This document shows, one piece after another, positions 35,412-45,750 of a stretch of DNA of 64,000 nucleotides. This DNA is from Clostridiales bacterium. GTDB lineage: Bacteria; Bacillota; Clostridia; Christensenellales; Borkfalkiaceae. The DNA is taken from assembly GCA_015055525.1 (NCBI GenBank), contig SVHZ01000001.1:1-64000 (forward strand), in the 5' to 3' direction. Numbering within the stretch: position 1 is the stretch's first letter; each line of letters opens with the position of its first letter. The notes under the pieces are model-generated. The model searched no databases. It was not told where the DNA came from and worked only from the letters and a program-made list of their open reading frames with translations. The position numbers and the translations under genes were made by a program.

Positions 35412-36785
35412 ATGGAAAAAAGAGAAAAATTAGGTAGTAGATTAGGGTTTATTCTCTTATCTGCAGGATGCGCCATAGGCGTTGGAAACGTTTGGAAGTT
35501 TCCTTACATGGTAGGTCAAAACGGCGGTGGTATTTTCGTTTTGATATACCTTTTCTTCCTTATCGCTATGGGCGTGCCTGTAATGACGATGGAATTTTCA
35601 CTCGGTAGAGCAAGTCAAAAGAGTATGACTAAACTTTACGACGAGTTAGAGCCAAAGGGTAGCAAATGGCATTTCCACGGCTATGCCGCTCTCATAGGTA
35701 ATATTTTACTTATGATGTTTTACACGGTAGTTTGCGGTTGGCTTTTGCAATACTTTGTAAAAATGCTCGGAGGCGATTTTACCGGTGTTTCTAATGAAGT
35801 TGCAGTTTCGCAATATTCTGAAATGCTTGCTAATCCTTGGATGCAAATGTTGTTTACGGGAATAGTTATCGTTATAGGTTTCTTAGTTTGCGCTTTCGGC
35901 GTTAAGAACAGTTTAGAAAGAGTAACTAAAGTAATGATGATAGCCCTTCTCGTTATTATGGTAGCGCTTGCCATTAACGGTTTCTTTATGGAAGGAACTT
36001 TAGAAGGCTTAAAATTCTATCTCGTTCCCAACATTGATAACGTAAAAGAAGTTGGTATTTTTAACGTTATAACCGGCGCTATGAGCCAAGCGTTCTTTAC
36101 GTTAAGTTTAGGTATAGGCTCGATGGCGATATTTGGCAGTTACTTAGATAAAGACCGTTCGCTCTTCGGCGAGGCAATCAACGTTGCCGTTTTAGATACT
36201 TTGGTTGCGATAATTGCCGGTCTTATCATTTTCCCCGCTTGCTTTACTTATAATAATGGCAACGTAAATGCAGGCCCACCGCTTATTTTTGAAACTTTGC
36301 CAAACATCTTTAACAATATGCCACTTGGTAGACTTTGGGGTAGTTTATTCTTCTTATTCTTAACGTTTGCCGCTCTTTCAACGGTATTTGCGGTGTTTGA
36401 AAATATTATCGCTTGCGTTCAAGACTTAACTAAGTGGTCTAGAAAGAAAATTTGTATAATCGGAACGTTTGCAATGTTTGTATTAGCGCTTCCTTGTATT
36501 TTAGGTTTCAACGTTCTTTCTGGCTTTGCTCCGTTTGGCGAAGGCTCGGTAGTTCTTGACCTTGAAGACTTTATCGTATCTAACCTTTTATTGCCTATCG
36601 GCTCGTTCGTATTCGTAATGTTCTGTACGTCTAAATACGGCTGGGGTTACGATAATTTCGTAAATGAAGCAAATCAAGGCAAAGGCTTAAAAGTTCAAAA
36701 ATGGATGAAAGTTTACTTTAAGTACGTTCTTCCAATTCTCTTATTTGCGTTTATAATAATAAGCATTGTAACCTTCTTCTTATAA
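35412..36785 (+). CDS. Neurotransmitter:sodium symporter (NSS/SNF) family transporter
   Basis: SRLGFILLSAGCAIGVGNVWKFPYMVGQNGGG. Confidence 0.94.
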   Translation: MEKREKLGSRLGFILLSAGCAIGVGNVWKFPYMVGQNGGGIFVLIYLFFLIAMGVPVMTMEFSLGRASQKSMTKLYDELEPKGSKWHFHGYAALIGNILLMMFYTVVCGWLLQYFVKMLGGDFTGVSNEVAVSQYSEMLANPWMQMLFTGIVIVIGFLVCAFGVKNSLERVTKVMMIALLVIMVALAINGFFMEGTLEGLKFYLVPNIDNVKEVGIFNVITGAMSQAFFTLSLGIGSMAIFGSYLDKDRSLFGEAINVAVLDTLVAIIAGLIIFPACFTYNNGNVNAGPPLIFETLPNIFNNMPLGRLWGSLFFLFLTFAALSTVFAVFENIIACVQDLTKWSRKKICIIGTFAMFVLALPCILGFNVLSGFAPFGEGSVVLDLEDFIVSNLLLPIGSFVFVMFCTSKYGWGYDNFVNEANQGKGLKVQKWMKVYFKYVLPILLFAFIIISIVTFFL

Positions 36786-36937
36786 GAATTAAAACCCGCT
36801 ATACAAGCGGGTTTTTTATATATGAAAAAATATTAAAAAATGTGAAAATAATTTCACAAAACTATTGAAAATAGTTAAAAAAAGTGTTAAAATATGTATA
36901 GATTTGTGCTTTTAGCACGTATAGGAGGAAATTTTCA

Positions 36938-38455
36938 ATGAATAAGTTTTTGAAATCTCTCGGCTATGATGCAGTTGAGAAACAAACTTCAATCAAAACG
37001 GAAATCGTTGCAGGTATCGTTACGTTCCTTGCAATGGCTTACATTTTGACTGTAAACCCAGCGCAAATTTTAGTTGGCGCTAACGCTGCATACTGGCCTT
37101 CACTCTTTATTGCAACCGCTCTTGGTGCAATTATCGGTACGCTTTTAATGGCGTTCTTTGCAAAGATGCCCCTTGCTCAAGCATCAGGTATGGGTCTTAA
37201 CTCATTAGTTGGTGGCTTGGTTGCTTTATGGGCTGCTGGTACTTATGGTGTTCAATTCACTATTGGTCAAGCGTTTATGATGGTTCTTATCTCTGGTATC
37301 ATCTTCTTAGCATTATCTTTAATTAAGATCAAGGGTAAAACTTTCCGTGAACTCGTGTTTGACGGTATGCCCGTTGCAGTAAGAAGTGCAATTTCAGTTG
37401 GTATCGGCTTATTCATCGCTTATATCGGTTTCCAAAACGCAGGTATTATCGTTGCTAACGATTATACTCAAGTTGGTTTCGTTAAGTTTACTATTTGGGA
37501 AAATATCCAAGTTATCCAAGCTGGTAACGGTTTACCGTTCGTTGCTGCTGCTAAAACTGCATCAGTTGCATTAATCGGTTTATTCCTTATCGCTATTCTT
37601 GATAAGATCGGCGTTAAGGGCGCTATCATCTTCGGTATTTTAGGCGCAACCGTTATCGGTATTCCTTTCGGCGTTACCGACCTTACCGTATTAAAAGGCG
37701 AAGGCGCTATTTCTTGGAAGTTCTGGGAAAACTTTGCTAACTTCTTCACAGGTGAATACACAGTATTCGGTTCTTTCACAGAAGTGTTCAAAACTGGTTT
37801 CCCTGAAGGTTCATTATTCACCGTAATCATGGTTATCATTACTATGTGTATGATCGACATGTTCGACACTATGGGAACTATCGTTGGTTGCTGTGGTGGT
37901 AACAGACTTTTATCTGATGAAAACAACAAACCTCACAACTACGGCAAGATTATGATTTCTGACGCTATCGCTACTTGCGCAGGCGCTATGCTTGGTACTT
38001 CAACAGTTACTACTTTCGTTGAATCAGGCGCAGGCGTTTCTGCTGGTGGTAGAACTGGTCTTACCGCGTTCACAACTGCTTGCATGTTCTTCCTTGCAAT
38101 GTTCATTATGCCAGTATTTGCGGCTATTCCGTCTGCTGCTGCAGCTGCTGCTCTTATCTACGTTGGCGTTCTTATGATGAAGAACAACGTTAAGTCTATT
38201 GACTTCAACGGAACTATCAATGCAACTGCTGCTTTCCTTACCGTTGTAACTATGGTACTTGCTTACTCTATTACTACTGGTATCGGCGTTGGTATGATTT
38301 CTTATACTATTATGTCAGCTATCGCTTACGTTGTTGAAGCTATTAAATATGCTATTGATAAGAAAGAAAAACCTGTTTGGAACGTTTCAGTTGTCGCTCT
38401 TATCGTAACTGCTCTCTTCGCAGTTTACTTCTTCGTTCCCGTTGCGTTTATCTAA
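36938..38455 (+). CDS. NCS2-family (AzgA-like) purine permease
   Basis: EIVAGIVTFLAMAYILTVNP, MGLNSLVG, FVESGAGVSAGGRTGLTA. Confidence 0.92.
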   Translation: MNKFLKSLGYDAVEKQTSIKTEIVAGIVTFLAMAYILTVNPAQILVGANAAYWPSLFIATALGAIIGTLLMAFFAKMPLAQASGMGLNSLVGGLVALWAAGTYGVQFTIGQAFMMVLISGIIFLALSLIKIKGKTFRELVFDGMPVAVRSAISVGIGLFIAYIGFQNAGIIVANDYTQVGFVKFTIWENIQVIQAGNGLPFVAAAKTASVALIGLFLIAILDKIGVKGAIIFGILGATVIGIPFGVTDLTVLKGEGAISWKFWENFANFFTGEYTVFGSFTEVFKTGFPEGSLFTVIMVIITMCMIDMFDTMGTIVGCCGGNRLLSDENNKPHNYGKIMISDAIATCAGAMLGTSTVTTFVESGAGVSAGGRTGLTAFTTACMFFLAMFIMPVFAAIPSAAAAAALIYVGVLMMKNNVKSIDFNGTINATAAFLTVVTMVLAYSITTGIGVGMISYTIMSAIAYVVEAIKYAIDKKEKPVWNVSVVALIVTALFAVYFFVPVAFI

Positions 38456-38470
38456 TTAAACAAAAACTAA

Positions 38471-38499
38471 ATCCCACGGCTCTTGCCGTGGGATTTTTT
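38471..38499. terminator. Terminator hairpin between convergent genes
   Basis: aatcccacggctcttgccgtgggattttttt. Confidence 0.8.
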
Positions 38500-38501
38500 T
38501 A

Positions 38502-39779
38502 TTATTCGTTGCAGAAAAATTCGGTTGACGTTGTCGCGTCGGGCGTTCTTCCAACGTAAACGTTGTCTTCTCTTCTATTTCTAAGTTCGGGAATAGGGTT
38601 TTCGGCTACTTGGTAGCGATAATCTATTCCGTTATGGCGAATATAAGTTTCTATAACGTTATGCGACGGAACTATTTGAGTAGTGGGAATTAAAATCTCT
38701 TGGAATTTGAAAAAATCAGCGTTGGGGCTTAGGTTTTTAATCTTTTCATAATCTTCTTTTACCGACGTATACTGAACGGTGTCTTTAAGTATTTTTCTAA
38801 CGTAATTAATATTTTCATGCAAAGATAAAGGCTCTGGAAATTCTGGATTTTTAATAACTTCAAGGTAGTGCTTTCCTTCGTATTTTTCAAGGAGTTCGCA
38901 CGCTTTTAGAAGATGAGCAACTTCAATTGCAAAATTTTGCTCCCAAAGTGATTTTATGTAACCGTCGGTTTCGGTCATATAGTTAGACCAATATAAATAG
39001 CACTCTGAAAATTCGTGCCACAATAACTTTTCAAGCCAAGTAGACTTATCGTCAAGGAGTGATTCGTAATGAGTAACGTGCTCTTCTTCAACGAGCGCTA
39101 TCTCTTGATATAACCGTCTTCCAATATCCGAGCGAGCAAAATTTGTAACGTTCATATAGTAATTCATAGTTTGCTGTTCGGCGGCGGTTATAATCATAGT
39201 GGAAAGCATTGTTTGAGTGTCGGCGGTGCAGGGGTTAATTGCTCGCTTAACGTTATCTTTAGGGTATCTATGGTGAGCAATAGTCGGTCTGCCGGGCATA
39301 ATTTCGGTGTATCTTCCAACTAACCACTCGGCGTAAATGCCTTGCTCCATTTCTAAAAGGTTAGCGTATCTATATAAGTGGTCAAAGTCTTCAAGTAGAG
39401 CAAAGTCAAGGGCAGTTTTAACGTAACAATCGGGCTCGCGCTTTGCAAGTTCGGCAGTTAAATCAACGGCGAGTTGCTCGTAAGATATGGTATGCTCTAA
39501 AATACTTTCGTCAATGGGTTTGAGAAGGGAAATTTTAAGTTGTTGCTGTTTTTCTTGATCGCGAGTGACGGATAGTTCTCTTTTTAACTCGGTATCTTGA
39601 ATATTCCTTGCGAACTGGTGGGAAAACCAGTTGGCTTCAAACTCCGCGCCGTTAGCGAGTATTATTCTCGTTTTAGTGTACGGGTCAACTTCTCGCTTGT
39701 TATACGGTTTGGGGTATAGTTCCTTAAAATTTTGAAAGGCGCTATCGAGTTTTATAGGGGTTTCATTAAACGGATTCAT
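38502..39779 (-). CDS. Ferritin-like/di-iron-type helical protein of unknown function
   Basis: FALLEDFDHLYRYANLLEMEQG and ALVEEEHVTHYESLL spaced E/ExxH-type motifs. Confidence 0.5.
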   Translation of the reverse strand: MNPFNETPIKLDSAFQNFKELYPKPYNKREVDPYTKTRIILANGAEFEANWFSHQFARNIQDTELKRELSVTRDQEKQQQLKISLLKPIDESILEHTISYEQLAVDLTAELAKREPDCYVKTALDFALLEDFDHLYRYANLLEMEQGIYAEWLVGRYTEIMPGRPTIAHHRYPKDNVKRAINPCTADTQTMLSTMIITAAEQQTMNYYMNVTNFARSDIGRRLYQEIALVEEEHVTHYESLLDDKSTWLEKLLWHEFSECYLYWSNYMTETDGYIKSLWEQNFAIEVAHLLKACELLEKYEGKHYLEVIKNPEFPEPLSLHENINYVRKILKDTVQYTSVKEDYEKIKNLSPNADFFKFQEILIPTTQIVPSHNVIETYIRHNGIDYRYQVAENPIPELRNRREDNVYVGRTPDATTSTEFFCNE

Positions 39780-39867
39780 TTTTTATTACCTCGCTTTTAT
39801 GGTATGAAAAGGGAGAGTAAAATGTTAAAACGAAAATAAAACCCTTGCAAAGCAAGGGTTGAATAAT

Positions 39868-41415
39868 TTATTTAGTTCTCGCATCGAAAACGATATTGCA
39901 AATTTCGCTTGCAAACTCGTGCTCGTGGCTTACAAGGATTATTGCGCCTTCGTACTTTATAAGCGCCTCTTTAAGCGCCTCTTTCGCCCTTACGTCTAAG
40001 TGATTGGTAGGCTCGTCGAGAATTAAAACGTTTGACGGAGTGTTATTAAGGACGGCAAGTTTAATTCTAACTTGCTCGCCACCAGATAAATCTTTTATGG
40101 GCTTAGTTGCTAAGTCCCCTTTAAGCCCAACTTTAGCAAGTTCCGCGCGTTGCTCTTTAACGTTCATTCTAGGGAATTTTTCGTTAAAATAAATCATAGC
40201 GTTAAGCGATGAGTTTTCAAAGTTGAGTTCTTGCTCTAAATAGCCTGGTTTAGTTGCAATATGGAATAAAAAATTACCTTTTAACGAGTGAATTTTTCTA
40301 AGAAGAGTTTTAATAAGCGTAGTTTTGCCAACGCCGTTAGTTCCTCTTATCCAAAGTTTATCCGTGCTAGATAAATGAAGATTTATAGGCGGAATCAAAG
40401 TTTTATCGTAACCGACTTCCAAGTCTTTTACAACTAAAAAATCCTTGCTGTTAACGGGGATATAAGGGAAGTTAAAACTCGCGTCGTAAACGGTCATCGG
40501 CTTTTGCATAACTTCAATTCTATCGAGCATTTTCTTTCGAGAGTTCGCCATACCTGCGGTGGCGGCTCTTGCCTTATTTTTGTCGATATAATCTTGCATT
40601 TTTCTAATTTCTGCCTGCTGGCGATTATAGTCTTCTTCATACTGCTTTGCAATCATATCGCGTTGGACTTTGAAAGTAGAATAGTTGCCCGAAAATTTTC
40701 TAATATTGCCGTTTTCAATGTTAATTATAAACTTGCAAACGCTATCTAAAAACGCCGTGTCGTGAGAAATTACCATAAACGTCTTTTTATATCCGTTAAG
40801 GTACTTTTTAAGCCAATCGATATGCTCGATATCTAAAAAGTTGGTAGGTTCGTCAAGAAGCATTACGTCAACTTCTTCAAGGAGTAGTTTAGATAGCATT
40901 AATTTGGCTCTTTCTCCGCCGGATAGCCTTGAAATAACCGTGTCATACCCAAAATTGTGAACGCCAAGCCCACCTGCAACCTTTTTTATCTTACTATCAA
41001 GATCGTAAAACCCCGCATTATCGAGAGTTTCTTGCATTTTTGAAGATTTGTTAACTAGCCTATCAAGTTCGTCAGCATCTTCCGTTTCACCCATTTTAAG
41101 ATAAATTTCTTCAAGTTTTTCATTGAGTTCGTAAAGATAATCAAACGCGTGGCGAAGATATTCTATAACCGTTTGATTTCTATCAATATCGGCGTGTTGG
41201 TCTAAATATCCCCAACGAGCGGACGGTTGGCGTAAAACTTCCCCATCGTCTTGCGAGAGTTTGCCTGCAATTATATTTATAAAAGTCGTTTTTCCTGCGC
41301 CGTTAAGACCAACTATTCCAAGGTGCTCGCCGTTGTTTATTGAAAGCGACGCGTCTTGAAACAAATACCTATCGTCGTATCTATGGGTTAAGTTGCGGAT
41401 TTCTAAAATACTCAT
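39868..41415 (-). CDS. ABC-F family ATPase
   Basis: Two ABC domains: GLNGAGKTTFINII...RLSGGERAKLMLSKLLL...LLDEPTNFLD and GVGKTTLIKTLL...LSGGEQVRIKLAVL...LDEPTNHLD. Confidence 0.93.
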   Translation of the reverse strand: MSILEIRNLTHRYDDRYLFQDASLSINNGEHLGIVGLNGAGKTTFINIIAGKLSQDDGEVLRQPSARWGYLDQHADIDRNQTVIEYLRHAFDYLYELNEKLEEIYLKMGETEDADELDRLVNKSSKMQETLDNAGFYDLDSKIKKVAGGLGVHNFGYDTVISRLSGGERAKLMLSKLLLEEVDVMLLDEPTNFLDIEHIDWLKKYLNGYKKTFMVISHDTAFLDSVCKFIINIENGNIRKFSGNYSTFKVQRDMIAKQYEEDYNRQQAEIRKMQDYIDKNKARAATAGMANSRKKMLDRIEVMQKPMTVYDASFNFPYIPVNSKDFLVVKDLEVGYDKTLIPPINLHLSSTDKLWIRGTNGVGKTTLIKTLLRKIHSLKGNFLFHIATKPGYLEQELNFENSSLNAMIYFNEKFPRMNVKEQRAELAKVGLKGDLATKPIKDLSGGEQVRIKLAVLNNTPSNVLILDEPTNHLDVRAKEALKEALIKYEGAIILVSHEHEFASEICNIVFDARTK

Positions 41416-41489
41416 AGAGTAAGTATATATTATTACAAAATTTTAGTCAAATGATTTGAAATATTAAGGATATGTGCTATAATATAAAT

Positions 41490-41957
41490 ATGGAAAAGAA
41501 AAGTTTAGGTTATAAATATAAATTTTCAAAGTGGTTTTACCTTATTGCGGTGTTAGGCTATTTAGTTTCAATAGGTTGCATCGTTCTTAATGCCATAAGG
41601 TTTTCAATCAAATTAAACAAAAATATAGAAATAGCGTTTACAGAATATATGTCGCTTGCCTTTGCAGTCGTGTTATCGATAGCGTTTATCGTGATAGTAA
41701 CGCTTGCTTTGATAAAGTCGGAATACAAGATTTTTGATGATAAAATAATTCTAAAATGGGGCATTATTAAAAACCCAATAGAACTTAACGAAGTTAAACT
41801 TATTAGGTTTATAACCACTACTGAGAAGTTAGAACTCGTGTTTGAAGACGAAAGTTATTTCGTTATAGTAATAGATAAAAAAGACTATCAAAAGTTTGTT
41901 GACGAACTTAAAAGCATAAAACCAAAACTTGAATATAACCAAACGAGTGAAGAATAA
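41490..41957 (+). CDS. Small membrane protein with PH-like domain
   Basis: Two TM segments then YKIFDDKIILKWGIIKNPIELNEVKLI; start set to ATG 6 nt after TATAAT. Confidence 0.6.
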   Translation: MEKKSLGYKYKFSKWFYLIAVLGYLVSIGCIVLNAIRFSIKLNKNIEIAFTEYMSLAFAVVLSIAFIVIVTLALIKSEYKIFDDKIILKWGIIKNPIELNEVKLIRFITTTEKLELVFEDESYFVIVIDKKDYQKFVDELKSIKPKLEYNQTSEE

Positions 41958-42062
41958 AACGCCCGCGCCGAATTTTCGGCGCGGTGTTTTTATGCACAAA
42001 GTATTGACAAGTCGCGTATTATATGATATCATTTTAATATCAAAGTGATAGGAGATAAAACT

Positions 42063-43085
42063 ATGAAAGAAAAAATTATAGGCAAAAAATGCGGTATGGC
42101 GGTTATGCTATTGTTAATTGCATTGATGGTCGCTTCGTTATTAGGTCTTGTAAAAGGTGGTATTGAACTTGAAGAAGGCGGTAGCCCCGTAATTTTCGTT
42201 GCTAGTATGATATTATTAGTAGTTTGTCCGATAATGCTTCCTGGTCTTAAAGTGTTAAAACCGCAAGAGGCGTTAGTTCTTACGTTATTTGGTAAGTATA
42301 TCGGCACGCTTAAAGGCGAAGGTTTTTATTTTGTAAATCCCTTCTCGGTATCTTTCAATCCCGCCGCTCAAACTAAACTTAAACAGAGTGGCGACGTTAA
42401 TTCAAACGCGTCGCAAGGCATAACTGCAACTCTTAATTCTTTTGGAACGCAAGAGATAAAGTTATCAAGCCAAAATAAAATTAGTTTGAAGGTTATGACG
42501 CTTAATAACAACCGTCAAAAAATCAACGATTGTTTAGGTAACCCGGTTGAAATCGGTATTGCGGTTATGTGGAAGATAGTTGATACCGCTAAAGCGGTAT
42601 TTAACGTAGATAACTACAAAGAGTATTTATCGTTACAATGTGATAGCGCGGTGCGTCAAATAGTTAAAATTTACCCTTACGACGTTGCGCCCAACGTTGA
42701 TACGACTGGTGACGGTCAAGCCGATGAAGGCAGTTTGCGTGGTTCAAGTGAAGAAGTAGTTGAAAGAATTAGAAAGGAAATTCAAGAAAGAGTAAAAGAA
42801 GCGGGTATTGAAATCGTTGAGGCTAGAATAACTTACCTTGCTTACGCTCCTGAAATTGCTGCGGTTATGCTTCAACGCCAACAAGCGTCTGCTATAATCG
42901 ATGCTAGAAAAATGATAGTTGACGGCGCTGTGGGTATGGTTGAAATGGCTCTTGAACGCCTTGAAAAAACCGATATGGTTAAACTTGACGAAGAGAGAAA
43001 AGCCGCTATGGTATCGAACTTACTCGTAGTATTATGCGGTAATCACGACGCTCAACCTATAATAAACTCAGGAACGCTTTACTAA
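42063..43085 (+). CDS. SPFH/Band 7 domain protein
   Basis: PQEALVLTLFGKYIGTLKGEGFYFVNPF, NPVEIGIAVMWKIVDTAKAVFNVDNYKEY; SD aggag. Confidence 0.88.
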   Translation: MKEKIIGKKCGMAVMLLLIALMVASLLGLVKGGIELEEGGSPVIFVASMILLVVCPIMLPGLKVLKPQEALVLTLFGKYIGTLKGEGFYFVNPFSVSFNPAAQTKLKQSGDVNSNASQGITATLNSFGTQEIKLSSQNKISLKVMTLNNNRQKINDCLGNPVEIGIAVMWKIVDTAKAVFNVDNYKEYLSLQCDSAVRQIVKIYPYDVAPNVDTTGDGQADEGSLRGSSEEVVERIRKEIQERVKEAGIEIVEARITYLAYAPEIAAVMLQRQQASAIIDARKMIVDGAVGMVEMALERLEKTDMVKLDEERKAAMVSNLLVVLCGNHDAQPIINSGTLY

Positions 43086-43086
43086 T

Positions 43087-43266
43087 ATGACGGGCGGAGA
43101 AAAGAAACAAATACCGCTCCGCGTTTCAAAGCAACTTTTTGACGATTTATCAAAGTGGGCGGAAGATGATTTTCGCTCGATAAACGGTCAAATTGAGTTT
43201 TTACTATCGGAGTGCGTAAAAAAGAGAAAAAAGTCACAAAAGAACCAAGATAATAAGAAAGATTAA
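43087..43266 (+). CDS. Ribbon-helix-helix/Arc-like small protein (not in the ORF track)
   Basis: Reads MTGGEKKQIPLRVSKQLFDDLSKWAEDDFRSINGQIEFLLSECVKKRKKSQKNQDNKKD*; starts 1 nt after the SPFH stop. Confidence 0.75.
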   Translation: MTGGEKKQIPLRVSKQLFDDLSKWAEDDFRSINGQIEFLLSECVKKRKKSQKNQDNKKD

Positions 43267-43334
43267 ATATTTCCCACTCGAAAGGGTGGGAAATTTATTT
43301 TGCTATTTTTATAAGATTGTGATAAACTAAAAAT

Positions 43335-45524
43335 ATGAAGGAAAAATTTACTATCATAGGCATGTCTTGCGTGATGTGCGCCAAAGCGGTTGAAAACGCG
43401 GTAAAAAAAGTTGACGGGGTTGAAGATGCCGTCGTTACCTTAACCCAAAACCTATTGGTCGTTTCGGGCGAGTTTTCAAATGCCGAAATTTATAAGGCGG
43501 TAAAAAGCGCAGGGTTTAAGGCGGTTAAGTTTAGAGAAAACGGCGATAGCGAAGATTTTAGCGTTATTAAAAAACGCCTTGTTCCGTCGCTCATAATTCT
43601 TATTGTCTTGATGTATTTTACAATGGGGCATCACTTGTTAAAACTTCCTACCTTTCCCTTTTTCAAAGGGGTGGAAGGGGCTATTTATTACGTTTTGTTC
43701 CAACTTGTGTTAACGCTTGCAGTAATAGTTTTGAATATAAAATTCTTTATAAAGGGAACGCGCGCCGTTATAAACAAAGCACCTAATATGGACACGCTCG
43801 TTGCCCTTGGCTCAGGCGCAAGTTTTATCTTTGGCGTTTACGCCTTCGTTATGATAATAATTGGTAAGGTTGCGGGTAATAACGCGCTTGTAAACTTATA
43901 CCTTAACAACTTATACTTTGAGTCTTCCGCTATGATTTTAACGCTCGTTACAATCGGTAAAGTTTTAGAAGAACGCTCTAAAAAGAAAACGGAAAGCGCA
44001 GTTTCTAGGCTTAAAAGTTTAGCGCCGAAAACGGCTGTTATAATGCAGGGCGAAACGGAAGTTACGGTTGACGTATCTATGGTAAAACTCGGCGATATAA
44101 TGGTTATAAAACAAGGGTTTAGCGCCCCGTGTGACGGCGTTGTTATAAACGGCGACGGCGAAATGAACGAGTCTTCCTTAACGGGCGAGAGTATGCCGGT
44201 TTACAAAACTGTTGGTAGCGACATAAAAACTGCAACGGTCTTAGAGAGCGGATATATTTTAGCAAAAGTTACTAGCGTTGGGGAAGATACCGTTTTTTCA
44301 AAAATTATAGAATACGTTTTATCCGCCGAGGCAACTAAAGCCCCCGTTCAGCGTTTAGCCGATAAAATAAGCGGAATATTCGTTCCGAGCGTTACGCTAA
44401 TTTCAATAATAACGCTAATCGTTTGGCTTATAATAGGAAAATCTTTTGATTTTGCTTTTACAAGGGCGATAAGCGTTTTAGTTATCTCTTGCCCGTGCGC
44501 GTTGGGGTTGGCAACGCCCGTTGCAATTTCCGTTTCAACGGGTAGGCTTGCAAATTTTGGAATCCTCGTTAAAAACGCTGAAGTTTTAGAAAGAATTGGC
44601 TTAACTTCCGTTTGCGTTATGGATAAAACGGGCACGGTTACCGAAGGTAAAATTAAGGTTGGGGAAGTTTTTAACTTAAACGAAACCGAACTTAAAGAAG
44701 TTTCAAGCATTGAAAACTTATCTTCACATTTGATTGCAAAAGCGGTAGTTGACTATTCTGGGGTTAGCGATTTTGAAGTTGAAGATTTTGGCTCCATTAC
44801 GGGTAAAGGCGTAAAAGGCACGGTTAACGGCAATAAATACGCAGTTGGTAATTTACCTTTTGTTGGCGAAAACTTTTTAAGCGAAGAGATAAAGGAAAAA
44901 TCAAACCTTTCTCTTTTGAACGGGAAAACCGTTTTATACGTTTCAAAAAACGATAAAGTTATAGGTTTTATTGAAGTTTACGATGCCATCAAGCAAACTT
45001 CAAAACAAGCCGTTTCAAAGTTAAAAGAACTGGGCGTTAAAACTGTTATTTTATCTGGTGACGATCAAAAGATTTCAGATAGAGTAGCCAAGGAAATTGG
45101 CGCGGATTATTCTTACGGCGGTGTTTTGCCAAGCGATAAGGCGGAGATCGTTAAAAAATATAAAGAAGAAGGCATTACCGTATTTATAGGCGACGGGGTT
45201 AACGACAGCCCTGCCTTAAGCGTAGCCGACGTTGGCGTTTCAATGGGTGGCGGAACGGATATTGCAGTTTCGTCAAGCGACGTTATATTTATGTCAAACG
45301 ACTTAATTTCAATCTCAAAAGCGATAAAAACGGGTAGAAAAACTCGTAAAATTATCAAGCAAAATTTATTTTGGGCGTTTATCTATAACGTTTTAGGTAT
45401 CCCCCTTGCTTGTGGCGTGCTTTATCCGCTTGGAATACTCTTAAATCCAATGATAGCATCGCTTTGTATGAGTTTAAGCAGTTTATTCGTAGTAACTAAC
45501 GCTTTAAGGCTTTATAAAGACTAA
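43335..45524 (+). CDS. copA: Copper-translocating P-type ATPase
   Basis: GMSCVMCAKAVENAV HMA, SCPCALGLATPVAI (CPC), MDKTGTVTEG, GDGVNDSPALS. Confidence 0.94.
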   Translation: MKEKFTIIGMSCVMCAKAVENAVKKVDGVEDAVVTLTQNLLVVSGEFSNAEIYKAVKSAGFKAVKFRENGDSEDFSVIKKRLVPSLIILIVLMYFTMGHHLLKLPTFPFFKGVEGAIYYVLFQLVLTLAVIVLNIKFFIKGTRAVINKAPNMDTLVALGSGASFIFGVYAFVMIIIGKVAGNNALVNLYLNNLYFESSAMILTLVTIGKVLEERSKKKTESAVSRLKSLAPKTAVIMQGETEVTVDVSMVKLGDIMVIKQGFSAPCDGVVINGDGEMNESSLTGESMPVYKTVGSDIKTATVLESGYILAKVTSVGEDTVFSKIIEYVLSAEATKAPVQRLADKISGIFVPSVTLISIITLIVWLIIGKSFDFAFTRAISVLVISCPCALGLATPVAISVSTGRLANFGILVKNAEVLERIGLTSVCVMDKTGTVTEGKIKVGEVFNLNETELKEVSSIENLSSHLIAKAVVDYSGVSDFEVEDFGSITGKGVKGTVNGNKYAVGNLPFVGENFLSEEIKEKSNLSLLNGKTVLYVSKNDKVIGFIEVYDAIKQTSKQAVSKLKELGVKTVILSGDDQKISDRVAKEIGADYSYGGVLPSDKAEIVKKYKEEGITVFIGDGVNDSPALSVADVGVSMGGGTDIAVSSSDVIFMSNDLISISKAIKTGRKTRKIIKQNLFWAFIYNVLGIPLACGVLYPLGILLNPMIASLCMSLSSLFVVTNALRLYKD

Positions 45525-45530
45525 AAAAAT

Positions 45531-45557
45531 TCCCACTCGGCTGAGTGGGAATTTTTT
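45531..45557. terminator. Terminator hairpin
   Basis: aattcccactcggctgagtgggaatttttt. Confidence 0.75.
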
Positions 45558-45660
45558 ATTTAAGAAATAATTCACTACAATCAATGTAGATAGGGCGTTC
45601 GGGAATTTCTTCCTTTTTTTCTTCAAAAAACCAATTGTAAATTTTATCAAATAATTTCAT
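45556..45660 (-). CDS. Small protein, 34 aa (not in the ORF track)
   Basis: MKLFDKIYNWFFEEKKEEIPERPIYIDCSELFLK* with SD aaggagag. Confidence 0.5.
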   Translation of the reverse strand: MKLFDKIYNWFFEEKKEEIPERPIYIDCSELFLK

Positions 45661-45750
45661 AAGAGTACTCTCCTTTTGTGATTGTACTGCTATTTTATGA
45701 AATTAAATATGACAATAGTCTGTCATATTAAAAAACTTTTTGTCGAAAAT

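Noticed and set aside
36785-36937. Searched for a purine riboswitch before the NCS2 permease
   Set aside because: No recognisable purine-aptamer core; only a short palindrome.
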